Assembly (NCBI RefSeq): GCF_900182575.1
Contig: NZ_FXSZ01000002.1
Span: forward strand, 496,001-560,000
Source: Solitalea koreensis
Lineage (GTDB): Bacteria > Bacteroidota > Bacteroidia > Sphingobacteriales > Sphingobacteriaceae
Length of the DNA stretch: 64,000 nucleotides
Direction: 5' to 3'
Shown here: piece after piece, positions 35,202 to 45,147 of the stretch
How the letters are laid out: each line of letters begins with the position of its first letter
How positions within the stretch are numbered: position 1 is the stretch's first letter
Position numbers and translations under genes: made by a program
The notes under the pieces: model-generated
Seen by the model: the letters and a program-made list of their open reading frames with translations, nothing else
What the model was told of the DNA's origin: nothing
The model's database searches: none

Positions 35202-36902
35202 TTAAATTTCTGAAAATTTCCGATCTGATCCGTTCAAGTTTTGCAGCAGGTATGAAATTCCCATTACCAATACACATCCAATCAAATTATACCATAAAAA
35301 AGAAATATTGGTAAAACGATAACAAAACAGAACAATAAGCTCTGTGATTGCAGCGGCCCAAAAAACAGCGGTTCCCCGGATATTTTTCAGGTAAAAGGCT
35401 ACCAGAAAAATTCCTAGAATTGCTCCATAAAATAAAGAGCCCAACACATTAACGGCCTCAATTAAGCTACCAAGCTTTGTTGCCATACAAGCTACAATAA
35501 ATACAAAAACACCCCAAATTGCAGTCGCCCATTTAGAGGCTGAAACATAGTGCGAATCACTCCCATCAGGTTTTATTGACCTTCTATAAATATCAATGAT
35601 CGAGGTGGATGCTAATGCATTAAAAGCCGATGAAGAAGATGACATAGATGCAGCTAAAATCACTGCAATTAATAGGCCCACTAACCCAACAGGGAATTGT
35701 TTAGTAACAAAATACAAAAAGATATAATTCACATCATCCGTATTAGCCGCAGGATCATTCTTCAACATCAGGTTGGTAGCCGATTTCCGAATTTCCTTTA
35801 CTTTATTTTCATCTTGTTCAATAGCTGTTTTGAGGCTTTGTATTTTTGCTTTATCCTGGTCATGAATCGCATTTACCATCGCCTCCATCTTTAATTTCTT
35901 CTCTCCGAAAATCTGAGCTTGCTGTTGTTCCAATTTTTTAAAGTCTGAAGCATAAACGCTCTTTTGGATCTTATCAGTTTCCAAAGTATTGAAGAAAATA
36001 GGTGGTTGATAGAATTGATGAAATACTAATAACAACACTCCGGTTAATAAAATCCCAAACTGCATGGGAATTTTAACTAAGCCGTTAAACAGTAATCCCA
36101 ACCGGCTCTCGGTAGTATCTTTTGCAGTTAAATATCGACCCACTTGCGATTGATCAGTACCAAAATAGGATAAAGCGAGAAAAAATCCACCGAGTATTCC
36201 CGACCACACATTGTATTTATTCTGAGGATCGAATTTCAGATCAATAATGTTCATGCGGCCCATTTTACCAGCAACCTGTAAGGCATCTGCAACAGTGACT
36301 CCCATCGGCAACATCTTTGCAATCAACACTCCGGCAATCAACATCCCTGATAAGATAATGCTCATCTGTCCCATTTGAGTATAGCTCACTGCTTTGCTCC
36401 CTCCGGAAACAGTATAAATAACGACTACCGTACAGATTACCGCATTTGTAAGGTAAATATTCCAACCCAAAATCGCCGAAAGAATTAAACTTGGCGCAAA
36501 CACAGTTAAACCTGTTCCGAGTCCTCTTTGAATTAAAAAAAGAAAAGCAGCCAGAGAACGCGTTTTCAGATCAAAACGACCTTCGAGGTATTCATAAGCC
36601 GTATAAACATTTAAACGTTGATAAATTGGAACAAATGTCACGCAAATTACAATCATGGCTAGAGGTAACCCAAAGTAATACTGAACGAAGCGCATTCCAT
36701 CGGTATAAGCCTGGCCGGGAGCTGAAAGAAAGGTCACCGCACTTGCTTGAGTAGCCATAATCGTAAGTCCAACCACATACCAAGGCATAGTATTCCCTTT
36801 AAGGTAGGCTTCCATGTTCCGACTCCGACGACTTTTCCAAATACCGTATACAACAATAAAACTAAGGGTAATAACAAGAACCAACCAATCGATCAATCTC
36901 AT
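35202..36902 (-). CDS. Sodium:solute symporter with coiled insertion
   Basis: 566-residue SSS family member with about 13-14 membrane segments. N-terminal YLKGNTMPWYVVGLTIMATQASAVTFLSAPG and the SYFGTDQSQVGRYLTAK segment are family signatures. An extra 70-residue charged helical insertion (about 330-395, rich in Lys, Glu, Gln) sits between two membrane segments, outside the usual family length. The start overlaps the stop of a 31-codon membrane micro-ORF by ATGA. Grouping with the PIG-L deacetylase suggests uptake of a de-acetylated sugar, by inference. Confidence 0.9.
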   Translation of the reverse strand: MRLIDWLVLVITLSFIVVYGIWKSRRSRNMEAYLKGNTMPWYVVGLTIMATQASAVTFLSAPGQAYTDGMRFVQYYFGLPLAMIVICVTFVPIYQRLNVYTAYEYLEGRFDLKTRSLAAFLFLIQRGLGTGLTVFAPSLILSAILGWNIYLTNAVICTVVVIYTVSGGSKAVSYTQMGQMSIILSGMLIAGVLIAKMLPMGVTVADALQVAGKMGRMNIIDLKFDPQNKYNVWSGILGGFFLALSYFGTDQSQVGRYLTAKDTTESRLGLLFNGLVKIPMQFGILLTGVLLLVFHQFYQPPIFFNTLETDKIQKSVYASDFKKLEQQQAQIFGEKKLKMEAMVNAIHDQDKAKIQSLKTAIEQDENKVKEIRKSATNLMLKNDPAANTDDVNYIFLYFVTKQFPVGLVGLLIAVILAASMSSSSSAFNALASTSIIDIYRRSIKPDGSDSHYVSASKWATAIWGVFVFIVACMATKLGSLIEAVNVLGSLFYGAILGIFLVAFYLKNIRGTAVFWAAAITELIVLFCYRFTNISFLWYNLIGCVLVMGISYLLQNLNGSDRKFSEI

Positions 36903-36994
36903 AAAAAGTATCGTGTTAAACAGTAAAACAATACGATTTCAAAGACTAAAAAAGCAAGAACAAGCAGATAGAGGGTTTGCCAAGATTTCTTCAT
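36899..36994 (-). CDS. 31-residue membrane micro-protein
   Basis: A short frame from ATG 36994 to TGA 36899-36901. It begins MKKSWQTLY and continues as one hydrophobic segment (about 8-27), ending RYFL, so it is a single-pass membrane peptide. Its stop overlaps the symporter start as ATGA, a strict translational coupling. Small membrane partners of SSS symporters (for example DUF4212/DUF3311 types) are known from other bacteria; this one is shorter and is assigned by position. Too short for usual gene callers. Confidence 0.65.
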   Translation of the reverse strand: MKKSWQTLYLLVLAFLVFEIVLFYCLTRYFL

Positions 36995-37029
36995 CAAATA
37001 ATTATACATGTTGAATTGTGAATGATGAA

Positions 37030-37378
37030 TTAGTTAAGGCTTTCCTGAGAAGTCTTAACGATCAAAGTCAGTATATTGACAATCTGATTAGACTCTGCCA
37101 AATATTTTAAATAATCATAACTTACCAGTTGACTTTTATCTAATAAACGAATGAAATATCGAACCTCCCTTGCCTCTTTTAACGCAATACACATTTTAGC
37201 AATGAATTTTTTTTTGATATTGCAGCTACACCTTCTTCGACATTTGCTCCAACACTTGTCCCCGCTCTTAAAATCTGTTTTGCTAAAAATATTCATGATA
37301 CTTTGATAAAAATGAATATAGCTCAATTATTGGCAATGCGAAATCAAATGATTTGTTTAAAATGAGGTTGTCTTTCAT
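37030..37378 (-). pseudogene. Four-helix-bundle (IVP-like) gene, two frameshifts
   Basis: Three minus-strand frames join to give one four-helix-bundle protein of the 23S rRNA intervening-sequence (TIGR02436-like) family. Frame one runs from ATG 37378 (KDNLILNKSFDFALPIIELY) to HEYF; frame two gives LAKQILRAGTSVGANVEEG; frame three gives FIAKMCIALKEAREVRYFIR to the stop. Both shifts are single missing bases in runs, one in T5 and one in A9 (37206-37215). It may be a real pseudogene or two homopolymer sequencing errors. Confidence 0.7.
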
Positions 37379-37444
37379 GGTAGCTTTTAATTAATATTTC
37401 CTAATTCAACATTAATAATTCAACTTAATTTCTTCAACATTCAT

Positions 37445-39922
37445 TTACTTCCCCAACTCTATCATATTCACAAATAGTCGGTAAGCACCGGGTACACCGG
37501 CAGGTAATTCTCGGAAGAAAACAACCCCCGTATAAACGAAATACCCTTTACCGTATTGAGTAATCAAGGTGCTTCCTTTTGATGATTTTTCATTCGGATC
37601 ATTCATACTGAGAGGTGTCTGATAATTCGCGTCCCAATCGCCGGCGAAATAAATGCCTCTCTCCTGTATCCAACCTTTAAAATCATCCGCGGTAATCTTA
37701 TTCGGCGAATTTAGGACCGGATGTTGCGGCAATTCAAAACGGATTTCAGCATTTTCATCTGTTACACGATCACGGGAAATGGTGAAAGGGTATGGACCGA
37801 TCGGAGATTTAACTCCTCCTAAAAAGTTATTGGTATTGTACTGAACAATCAAATTACCTCCATTCTTCACATAATTCATCAATTTATCGTAATAAAACTT
37901 CATACGGTCATTGGTATTATAAGCTCTAACACCTACGATAATGGCATTGAAAGAAGATAGGTCAATTCCGTTGCTTAACATATCATCCGTAAGGAACTTA
38001 ACATCATAACCAATTTGTATCAAGCTTTGGGGAATGTCATCACCTGCTCCAACGATGTATCCAATCAACTTTGATTTACGTATCAAATTAAAATGAGAAA
38101 GTCTGGCTTCGGCATAGGGGAATAAGGTTTGAACCGGAATGTGTTTATAAATAATTGTGGTTAAACCTTGCGAATATTCCTTACCATCCATCATTGCCAC
38201 CGCTTTAAGAATACCTTGAGAACTGCCTCCTGAAGGAGTTACCATGAATTCAAGGGTTTGCTCCTCATCTTTTGCTTTTAAATTGAAACCGGAAGAAATA
38301 GGTTCCACATTCCAACCTTCTGGCAGTTTTAGTTTTACTGTTCCTGTACAATTTGCTACACCTGATTTAACAATAACCTGAACTTTTTTAGGAGAATTAT
38401 CGGGAAATACATACGCCTTTTCATTTAAAGTTACCATGACCGGTGGAGTAATCACAAAAGGTCTGTACACTTCGCCATCAACAGGATCGACTGCTTTATA
38501 GATGACAGGACGAGTAAATTCAATGGAGATTTTACCAAAATTCAAGAGGTATTTTACTTGCAGCGCTGCATCATTTTCAGGTTTACCGATTAATTGCTGG
38601 TTAGTCACATTAAACATCCCGATAGCATGTTTATCCGCCAACCAATATGGATTTGTAACCTTTGCATCAGACGGGATATTTATTGCTTTCTCTAATTTAT
38701 AGGAAACATCCTTTTCTAAAAGCTTCGAAGGGCTCTCCTCCGAACCATTGGGCAAAATAATCTTCTCAAGTGTTACAGGAACTTTACTTCTGTTTAATGC
38801 ATTAATGGTTAACAGGAGATCAGCACCTTGGGCTGTTTCAAAATCTGCAGGATTCGCTTCCAACCAAAGTCCTGCACAGGCTGCAATCAACTCTTCCAGT
38901 TGCTTTTTCTTTTCTGCATGCCAATATGAATCCTTTATTGACCCTAGTTCTTGATACGCCTCAAGCAATAGCGGAAGAGAAGCTGAGGGTTGTTCAGGTT
39001 TATATTCTTTATAAACTTGCTGAGCGAGTTTTGAAAACTTTTCAGCTCCTTTTATGCGAGAAAATGACTGATCAATGCCTTCGAAAATATCTTTCTGAGG
39101 AACATCACCCTTAATCGGTTTAAAATATTCTAGGATGGAACCTCTTACTCGAGCAGATCCGAAACCTTGGCTCTTGTGATTACTACGGCTTTCAGCGGCT
39201 ATCTCGCCATATGATTTACCTAATAAGAAATTTTCACTGCCTACCTCTAAACTTAAATTACCACTCATATCAGCATTGGGGTTCCAAAAGCGAGCTGCAT
39301 TATTGTAAAGCAAACGTTTTGCCTGCCAAACCCGTACATATTTTAATTGCTCTGGATACCGTGTTGGATCGGCCGCTGCAGTAAAAGCTTCCTCGGCCAA
39401 AATAGCGGAAGCAGTATGATGACCATGCCCACCACTTCCGTCGGTTGCAAAACGAGTTAATAGCACATCAGGTCGAAACTTACGAATTGTCCATACAACA
39501 TCCGCCAAAATGCTATCGCGATTCCAGATAGAAAATGTTTCTTCAGGATTTTTAGAAAAACCAAAATCATTAGCGCGGGTAAAAAACTGCTCACCCCCAT
39601 CCACACGGCGTGCAGCTAATAACTCCTGGGTACGAATTAAACCCAATAAATCCCCTTGTTCATTGCCAATAAGGTTTTGTCCACCGTCACCACGGGTAAG
39701 CGCTAAATACCCTGTACGCAGGCACCTTTCATTGGCCAGGTAAGCGATTAATCGTGTGTTCTCATCATCAGGATGGGCGGCAATATATAAAACCGAACCT
39801 ACGGTATTTAATTTCTTCAATCCTAATAAGATATCAGATGAACTGTACGATTTAGGGGTTTGCGCCTGTGAAAATTGAACTACAACTAATAAAGCGAGTG
39901 CGATTTGGATGATTTTCTTCAT
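37445..39922 (-). CDS. Secreted PIG-L family deacetylase, 825 residues
   Basis: Zn-dependent N-deacetylase fold. A signal peptide (1-20, ending FSQAQ) is followed by the LmbE/PIG-L domain with the metal motif HPDDE at 50-54 and a later GHGHHTAS histidine cluster. A middle region (about 300-500) has no clear name, an NEW3-like sandwich lies at about 500-600, and the C-terminal 200 residues form a GATase/ThuA-like fold (YDVKFLTDDML...IIVGVRAYNT). The long form is common in Bacteroidota and probably acts on acetylated sugars in the periplasm. Confidence 0.88.
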   Translation of the reverse strand: MKKIIQIALALLVVVQFSQAQTPKSYSSSDILLGLKKLNTVGSVLYIAAHPDDENTRLIAYLANERCLRTGYLALTRGDGGQNLIGNEQGDLLGLIRTQELLAARRVDGGEQFFTRANDFGFSKNPEETFSIWNRDSILADVVWTIRKFRPDVLLTRFATDGSGGHGHHTASAILAEEAFTAAADPTRYPEQLKYVRVWQAKRLLYNNAARFWNPNADMSGNLSLEVGSENFLLGKSYGEIAAESRSNHKSQGFGSARVRGSILEYFKPIKGDVPQKDIFEGIDQSFSRIKGAEKFSKLAQQVYKEYKPEQPSASLPLLLEAYQELGSIKDSYWHAEKKKQLEELIAACAGLWLEANPADFETAQGADLLLTINALNRSKVPVTLEKIILPNGSEESPSKLLEKDVSYKLEKAINIPSDAKVTNPYWLADKHAIGMFNVTNQQLIGKPENDAALQVKYLLNFGKISIEFTRPVIYKAVDPVDGEVYRPFVITPPVMVTLNEKAYVFPDNSPKKVQVIVKSGVANCTGTVKLKLPEGWNVEPISSGFNLKAKDEEQTLEFMVTPSGGSSQGILKAVAMMDGKEYSQGLTTIIYKHIPVQTLFPYAEARLSHFNLIRKSKLIGYIVGAGDDIPQSLIQIGYDVKFLTDDMLSNGIDLSSFNAIIVGVRAYNTNDRMKFYYDKLMNYVKNGGNLIVQYNTNNFLGGVKSPIGPYPFTISRDRVTDENAEIRFELPQHPVLNSPNKITADDFKGWIQERGIYFAGDWDANYQTPLSMNDPNEKSSKGSTLITQYGKGYFVYTGVVFFRELPAGVPGAYRLFVNMIELGK

Positions 39923-40024
39923 ATGGTTATTTAGAAAACTAAAGATAGAAGAAAATTACTTTTCACTAAGGAATGCTTTTTAAGAAAGTGGTTTCACAAT
40001 GATTGAAATATTAAATAAAGTACA

Positions 40025-40879
40025 TTAATCTTTAGTATTTGTTACCATCCGTCGATTGCGGCCAGACCATTCACTCCATGAACCAACGTACAATTTGGGA
40101 ATCTCCATCCCTGCATAAGCCATTGCAAGTAGCGTATGGCAAGCAGTTACTCCCGAACCGCAGTGCACTATTACATGCTCAGCCTTTTTACCCTGAAGCA
40201 CTTGCGAATATTGTTCTTTAAGCACTATTGGCGTTTTGAAAAAACCATCAGCATCCAAATTACCTTGCAAAGGAATATTAATAGCTCCGGGGATATGGCC
40301 GGCAACCGAGTCAATAGGTTCTCTCAAGCCATCGAAACGGTCTTTTTCACGCACATCAATAATTAAATAATTATCATTCTGAGTTGCACGATCCACCTCA
40401 TTTATGTCGGCTAATGGCAATTGCCATTGACTCGTTTCATAGACTTCTGTTTTTAAAGGAACCTCTTCTTTTGAACTAGTTGGAACACCTGTTTTAATGG
40501 CAGCATCAAAACCACCATCCAGCACCTGTACCTTTTTATGACCGATTGATTTTAACATCCACCAAAAACGGGATGCTGCATTTGCACCATTTTTATCATC
40601 GTAAATAACCACATGAGTATGCGGCGTTATACCAAGTCGTGTCAAAACCTTAGAAAATTGAATAAAATCAGGCAAAGGATGCCTTCCACCATCAGCGGGA
40701 TCAGGTTTTACATTTGAGAGGTCCTTATCCAAATCAACATGTAGCGCACCATCGATATGTGCAGCGGCATATCTGTCTTTCGCATCGGCACCTGATCTTG
40801 CATCAACAATAACGATTGGTGTTGACTGCTTCAATAGCAATAGTTCTTCAGGTTTAATAATTGGAGCTTCTTCTTTCAT
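40025..40879 (-). CDS. Thiosulfate/mercaptopyruvate sulfurtransferase
   Basis: Two rhodanese domains over 284 residues. The inactive N-terminal domain ends with the DGG motif; the C-terminal domain has catalytic Cys240 in the loop CGSGVTAC, the pattern of 3-mercaptopyruvate sulfurtransferases (SseA-like). It moves sulfur to cyanide or thiol acceptors in the cytosol. Not in an operon with a clear partner; 100-170 bases of plain AT-rich sequence lie on each side. Confidence 0.92.
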   Translation of the reverse strand: MKEEAPIIKPEELLLLKQSTPIVIVDARSGADAKDRYAAAHIDGALHVDLDKDLSNVKPDPADGGRHPLPDFIQFSKVLTRLGITPHTHVVIYDDKNGANAASRFWWMLKSIGHKKVQVLDGGFDAAIKTGVPTSSKEEVPLKTEVYETSQWQLPLADINEVDRATQNDNYLIIDVREKDRFDGLREPIDSVAGHIPGAINIPLQGNLDADGFFKTPIVLKEQYSQVLQGKKAEHVIVHCGSGVTACHTLLAMAYAGMEIPKLYVGSWSEWSGRNRRMVTNTKD

Positions 40880-41054
40880 GATACTTAGGATTGTATTTTA
40901 TTAAAACAACAGGGTGTTTTGGAGAACCTTTTTACAAGTTTTTAAGCTTAATTCTTTTTTCGGAGTAACTATCATTGAGTTTTTTATGCGATTAGACTAC
41001 GCTTTGCATGGTGAATTTTGATGAACGATTAGATAAATGAATTCAAAAAGTATC

Positions 41055-42245
41055 CTACAAATAACTCAACCAAACTGCTTTATTTCGTTTTTTAACACCT
41101 GCGAACCATCGGCAAGGGTAATACAAAATTAGAATAGCCAATATCCACATGAGATAAACCATGGGAAGTTCAAAACCATAAGGTATTTTTCCAAAACCAT
41201 TAAATGGAGTGCCGATCATAAAATCAAACCTACCCAATGTTAATTGAGCAGCTATTAAGGCCAGAAAATGAACCAGGTAGATATGCGAAACATAATAAAA
41301 CAAAGGAACACGGCCGTAAATGGTAAAAAAATCAACAAGAGGCCCATTGGCCTTCTCAAAAAGAGCAAGCAGCAAAATGCCTATTCCTATGGTAACATCC
41401 AGATAAAGTAAAGAAGGAGGATACTTTTCGACATTCATAAAGGAAAGGAAGCTATAAAGTCCGTTTTTTTGAACTGTCCATGGATGCGGATCACCGTAAA
41501 CATTTGCAAACCTTAGTATCAAAAATGTAAGAATCATCCCGGACCCAATCCATAAAAAAGACGTTAACCGCTCATGGCTAGGTAAAGTAAAAAAATATCC
41601 GAAACAATAGCCACAAGCCATTACTGCCACCCAAGGAATAAGTGAATACAATGCGAACAAAGAATAATTTGAGCTAACCTTTATTATGTTTGGCTGATGT
41701 ACAAAATTCCATATCCATGATTCGTTTCCAAACTGTTCGGCCTTAATACCGTCGAGGGCATTATGAAATAGAATAATGGACAAACCAATAACTGCAATTG
41801 CCTTAAGCGGAAGACGAACCAAAGCGGAGAGCAAAATCATTGCCCAGCCGATGACCCAAATTACCTGCGCCACCGAAAAGCCATCAGCCAAACTAAATGA
41901 CCACCCAAAACGAACGATCGTAAATTCAAGAATAATCATCCATAATCCACGTGTAAACAAAAACATGGACATTTCTTTGGGGGGTTTCCCACGGTATTGC
42001 ATCAGAAAAGCACCAACACCCGCCAGAAAAACAAAATTTGGTGCGCATAAGTGAGTGATCCAGCGCGTAAAATAGTAATCGGGAGTAGTTTGGGTCAAAT
42101 CAAGCGGATTAAAGCGGGCGATAGAAAAATAATCGCGAACATGATCCAAAGCCATTATTACCATAATGATTCCTCGAAGTAAATCAATGGAGATAATCCG
42201 TGTTGTGCTACTTGCTATTGAAGATGCCGTAGAAAACGATTTCAT
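41055..42245 (-). CDS. DUF1624-like acyltransferase membrane protein
   Basis: 396 residues with ten or so membrane segments. The N-terminal RIISIDLLRGIIMVIMALDHVRDYF is the signature of the DUF1624 / heparan-alpha-glucosaminide N-acetyltransferase group, with the DLLRG and conserved aspartate-histidine. These proteins probably acetylate sugars or membrane lipids from the cytosolic side. Target unknown. Confidence 0.85.
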   Translation of the reverse strand: MKSFSTASSIASSTTRIISIDLLRGIIMVIMALDHVRDYFSIARFNPLDLTQTTPDYYFTRWITHLCAPNFVFLAGVGAFLMQYRGKPPKEMSMFLFTRGLWMIILEFTIVRFGWSFSLADGFSVAQVIWVIGWAMILLSALVRLPLKAIAVIGLSIILFHNALDGIKAEQFGNESWIWNFVHQPNIIKVSSNYSLFALYSLIPWVAVMACGYCFGYFFTLPSHERLTSFLWIGSGMILTFLILRFANVYGDPHPWTVQKNGLYSFLSFMNVEKYPPSLLYLDVTIGIGILLLALFEKANGPLVDFFTIYGRVPLFYYVSHIYLVHFLALIAAQLTLGRFDFMIGTPFNGFGKIPYGFELPMVYLMWILAILILYYPCRWFAGVKKRNKAVWLSYL

Positions 42246-42306
42246 AAGTAATTCATTTTAACCCGATTACTTCTATAAATTTAATAAAATCAATCTTTAT
42301 TAAATC

Positions 42307-42333
42307 AAAAAAGCGACCCTACCGGGTCGCTTT
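42307..42333 (-). terminator. Terminator after the DUF4953 protease gene
   Basis: In minus-strand RNA AAAGCGACCC-loop-GGGTCGCTTT forms a perfect 10-base stem with a following U run. It lies between the protease and the acyltransferase genes. Confidence 0.8.
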
Positions 42334-42354
42334 GATAAGAAATAACTTCAATTC

Positions 42355-44934
42355 TTAAGATTTTGGTGATAGAGTATTGTTAATGCGATCGGCCAAATCT
42401 TGTAAATGATAACGACTCATTGGATCTGTTATAGCAGGTAATGCAGCTTTTATAGCACTACGTAAGCTTACCAACTGAGCTCTGGAAATACTTGATACAT
42501 CATTGGTTGCAGGATCTACCGCCTTAGGCCCTCTCATTTGAGCCATTGAATTAGATTCGCTGGCTGGTGGGGCATCGGTAGGCAATAGTTTGCTTAAATC
42601 AGCAACATAAGCCTTTTGAAGATTTCTAGTATACACATCAATTGCCTGATGATTGTACAATGGAGCCCATATTACTTTATTAAGGTCAGCAAATAAATCG
42701 GTAGCTAAGTAAGCCTTATTACCTGCAGTTGCTTCGGCATTTACTAACTTACTTATGGTATAAGGATCAAGTAATTTTTTCAAAGCGGTTTCTTGTATTC
42801 TACCAATTGCAGTTACCATATTAGCTCCGGTTCGGCTTGAAATATCTGTATTAATCAACCATTTTGGTGTTGTAAACAATTGGGCATTTAAAAAAACAAG
42901 GGCTTCTTTTTGTGTCGCTTTTGACACCAATTCATTAACAGGACCGGCTTGTTCAACTGTTTTAGGCGTTTGATAAACTCCTCCAACATTTTTCACTACA
43001 TGGCCTATATAGCGATTATATTGACCAATTAACTCAGAATACAACTCACTCAGATTAGCATAACCCTGATTTGCTTCTTTAGTCCAGGTCATTAAATTTG
43101 GTAAAATACGTTGCAGGTTTTTAATACCGTAAGCACTCGCTTTCATGGCATTATCGCCCAGATCTTCGCTTTGTGAACGAGGATCATCTGCGCTTGTTTC
43201 TGTACCGAACCAATATTTTTTATCAGTTGCCTTAGCCAATACCCACTTATTTAAAATCGGTGTTTCTTCATCTGCTGATTTAGCCTGAGGAATTAACTTA
43301 TACCCCCATTCAATTGCCCATTTATCGTAAAAGTTAATACGAGGATAAAGATCGGCGCCGGTCAAACCATCTTCAGGTTGTGCTACATAGTTAAAACGTG
43401 CATAGTCCATGATCGATGCTGCATGTCCATTCTTTTTCACCCATTCTTTATCTCTTAATTTATCAACGGGATAAGCTGAACTTGATCCAAAATTATGACG
43501 AAGACCCAGTGTATGTCCAACTTCATGCGAAGACACAAACCGAATCAAATCACCCATTAACTCGTCAGAAAATTGCATTTTTCGAGCACGTGGATCATTC
43601 GGAGATGCCTGAATCAAATACCAGTTACGCAAGAGCTTCATTACATTATGGTACCAGTTAATATGACTTTCGATAATTTCACCTGAACGTGGATCATGCA
43701 CATTTGGGCCGCTTGCATTTGGAATATCAGACGGTTTATACACAATTGCTGAATAACGAGCATCCTCTATTGACCATGTTGAATCTTGCTCTTTAGTAGG
43801 AGCTAATTTGGCCATAATCGCATTTTTAAAACCCGCCTGTTCAAACGCCACTTGCCAATCGTTAACACCCATAATCAGGTATTTCCTCCATTTCTCCGGC
43901 GTAGCAGGATCAATATAAAATACAATAGGTTTCTTAGGTTCTACCAGCTCACCGCGTTTGTACTTTTCAATATCTTCAGTTTTGGGTTCCAGCTTCCAGC
44001 GGGTAATCATCTGAATTTTCTTAACGCCTTGTGGATTTGCATCAAAATCAGTTACCGAAGTAGTAAAATAACCTACACGATCATCAGCATAACGAGGCTG
44101 CATTGGTTTTTCGGGGAGCAGCACTAATGAACTGTTTAACTCAACAGTTGCAAAACCAGCTTCAGCAGGTGCGCTGGAAGTACCACCCATTGAAGGTCCA
44201 CCTTTTAAATAGGTTTTTACCGTTTTAATTTCTGTATTTATTGGAAATGACTTTACACTTGAGATGTATGATTTATCAGGCTGAAACATTCGTAGCTTTA
44301 AGCCCGCCTTTTTTTGCTGATCAAAGAACAGGATATCATTATCACCACTCAAATAATCAGTAAAATCAATCAAAACACCTTTATTTCTTTCTGAAAAAGC
44401 TTTGATATCAAAAGAACCTACGATAGGTTGGATATTAGAGTTCATTACCGAATGATACATATCCTGAGTGGAGTCCTTTGATACTTCTGAGTAAGAAATA
44501 TTCTTCAAAAAGACTTTATTATTGGGACCAATCTCAAAACGGATTATGTTCTCATTTACCTCATCACCTGCAAAACCGTCCATTTGATTACGAATCCCAA
44601 CTCCTGATTTCGAGAGCCTGCTCACTACCAAAATATCTTTCCCCATTAACTTGTAGGGTATTTCGAAATAGTACTTTTCATCCAGTTTGTAAACATTAAA
44701 TAAACCAGAATCGGAAACTGCTTTTGAATTAATTAGTTCTCTGAATTTTCGAGGACTACCTTTCGGCATATTAGCCCTGGCTGAATCAACAGGTCTGCCC
44801 ATCATTTGAGATCTCATTGCCGCCGTTTTGGCCGGATCTGGTTGTGTCTGCGCATTTACCGTTGGACAATAAACGCTGCTTAAAAAGCATAGTACTATCC
44901 CTGTCGTCAGTAATAGACGATTTTTTTTGTTCAT
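42355..44934 (-). CDS. Zinc-dependent metalloprotease (DUF4953/DUF5117)
   Basis: 859 residues. A signal peptide (about 1-28, ending VNAQ) leads to DUF5118/DUF5117-like N-terminal domains (about 60-290) and then the catalytic domain with HEVGHTLGLRH, the HExxHxxGxxH zinc motif of metzincins. The exported enzyme is found in many Bacteroidota; its substrate is unknown. Two 17-base direct repeats lie about 60 bases upstream of the start. No operon partner. Confidence 0.9.
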   Translation of the reverse strand: MNKKNRLLLTTGIVLCFLSSVYCPTVNAQTQPDPAKTAAMRSQMMGRPVDSARANMPKGSPRKFRELINSKAVSDSGLFNVYKLDEKYYFEIPYKLMGKDILVVSRLSKSGVGIRNQMDGFAGDEVNENIIRFEIGPNNKVFLKNISYSEVSKDSTQDMYHSVMNSNIQPIVGSFDIKAFSERNKGVLIDFTDYLSGDNDILFFDQQKKAGLKLRMFQPDKSYISSVKSFPINTEIKTVKTYLKGGPSMGGTSSAPAEAGFATVELNSSLVLLPEKPMQPRYADDRVGYFTTSVTDFDANPQGVKKIQMITRWKLEPKTEDIEKYKRGELVEPKKPIVFYIDPATPEKWRKYLIMGVNDWQVAFEQAGFKNAIMAKLAPTKEQDSTWSIEDARYSAIVYKPSDIPNASGPNVHDPRSGEIIESHINWYHNVMKLLRNWYLIQASPNDPRARKMQFSDELMGDLIRFVSSHEVGHTLGLRHNFGSSSAYPVDKLRDKEWVKKNGHAASIMDYARFNYVAQPEDGLTGADLYPRINFYDKWAIEWGYKLIPQAKSADEETPILNKWVLAKATDKKYWFGTETSADDPRSQSEDLGDNAMKASAYGIKNLQRILPNLMTWTKEANQGYANLSELYSELIGQYNRYIGHVVKNVGGVYQTPKTVEQAGPVNELVSKATQKEALVFLNAQLFTTPKWLINTDISSRTGANMVTAIGRIQETALKKLLDPYTISKLVNAEATAGNKAYLATDLFADLNKVIWAPLYNHQAIDVYTRNLQKAYVADLSKLLPTDAPPASESNSMAQMRGPKAVDPATNDVSSISRAQLVSLRSAIKAALPAITDPMSRYHLQDLADRINNTLSPKS

Positions 44935-44995
44935 GTTAATTGATTGTAAGTTGAATAATTAACTGAAAGTAAAAACTATTTTAAAACAAAATAGT

Positions 44996-45034
44996 TGAGT
45001 AACTAAAATGTTAGGTATGAGTAACTAAAATGTT
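44996..45034 (-). repeat. 17-base direct repeat upstream of protease gene
   Basis: Perfect copies at 44996-45012 and 45018-45034 (core GAGTAACTAAAATGTT), 22 bases apart, about 60 bases upstream of the protease ATG. The spacing of two helical turns would suit tandem binding of one regulator. Confidence 0.45.
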
Positions 45035-45098
45035 TCAAAGGTAAAATATATCAATTCGGAATCGAATGCAGAAAGGCGCTTATGCCAGAATTACGATT

Positions 45099-45131
45099 AT
45101 GAACCGATTATTTTAGAAACAATCGGTTCAT
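45099..45131 (-). terminator. Hairpin after polyprenyl synthetase gene
   Basis: ATGAACCGATT and AATCGGTTCAT form a perfect 11-base stem with an 11-base loop just after the gene's stop. No long U run, so a weak or processing terminator. Confidence 0.45.
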
Positions 45132-45147
45132 TGTAAAAAGTATATTA

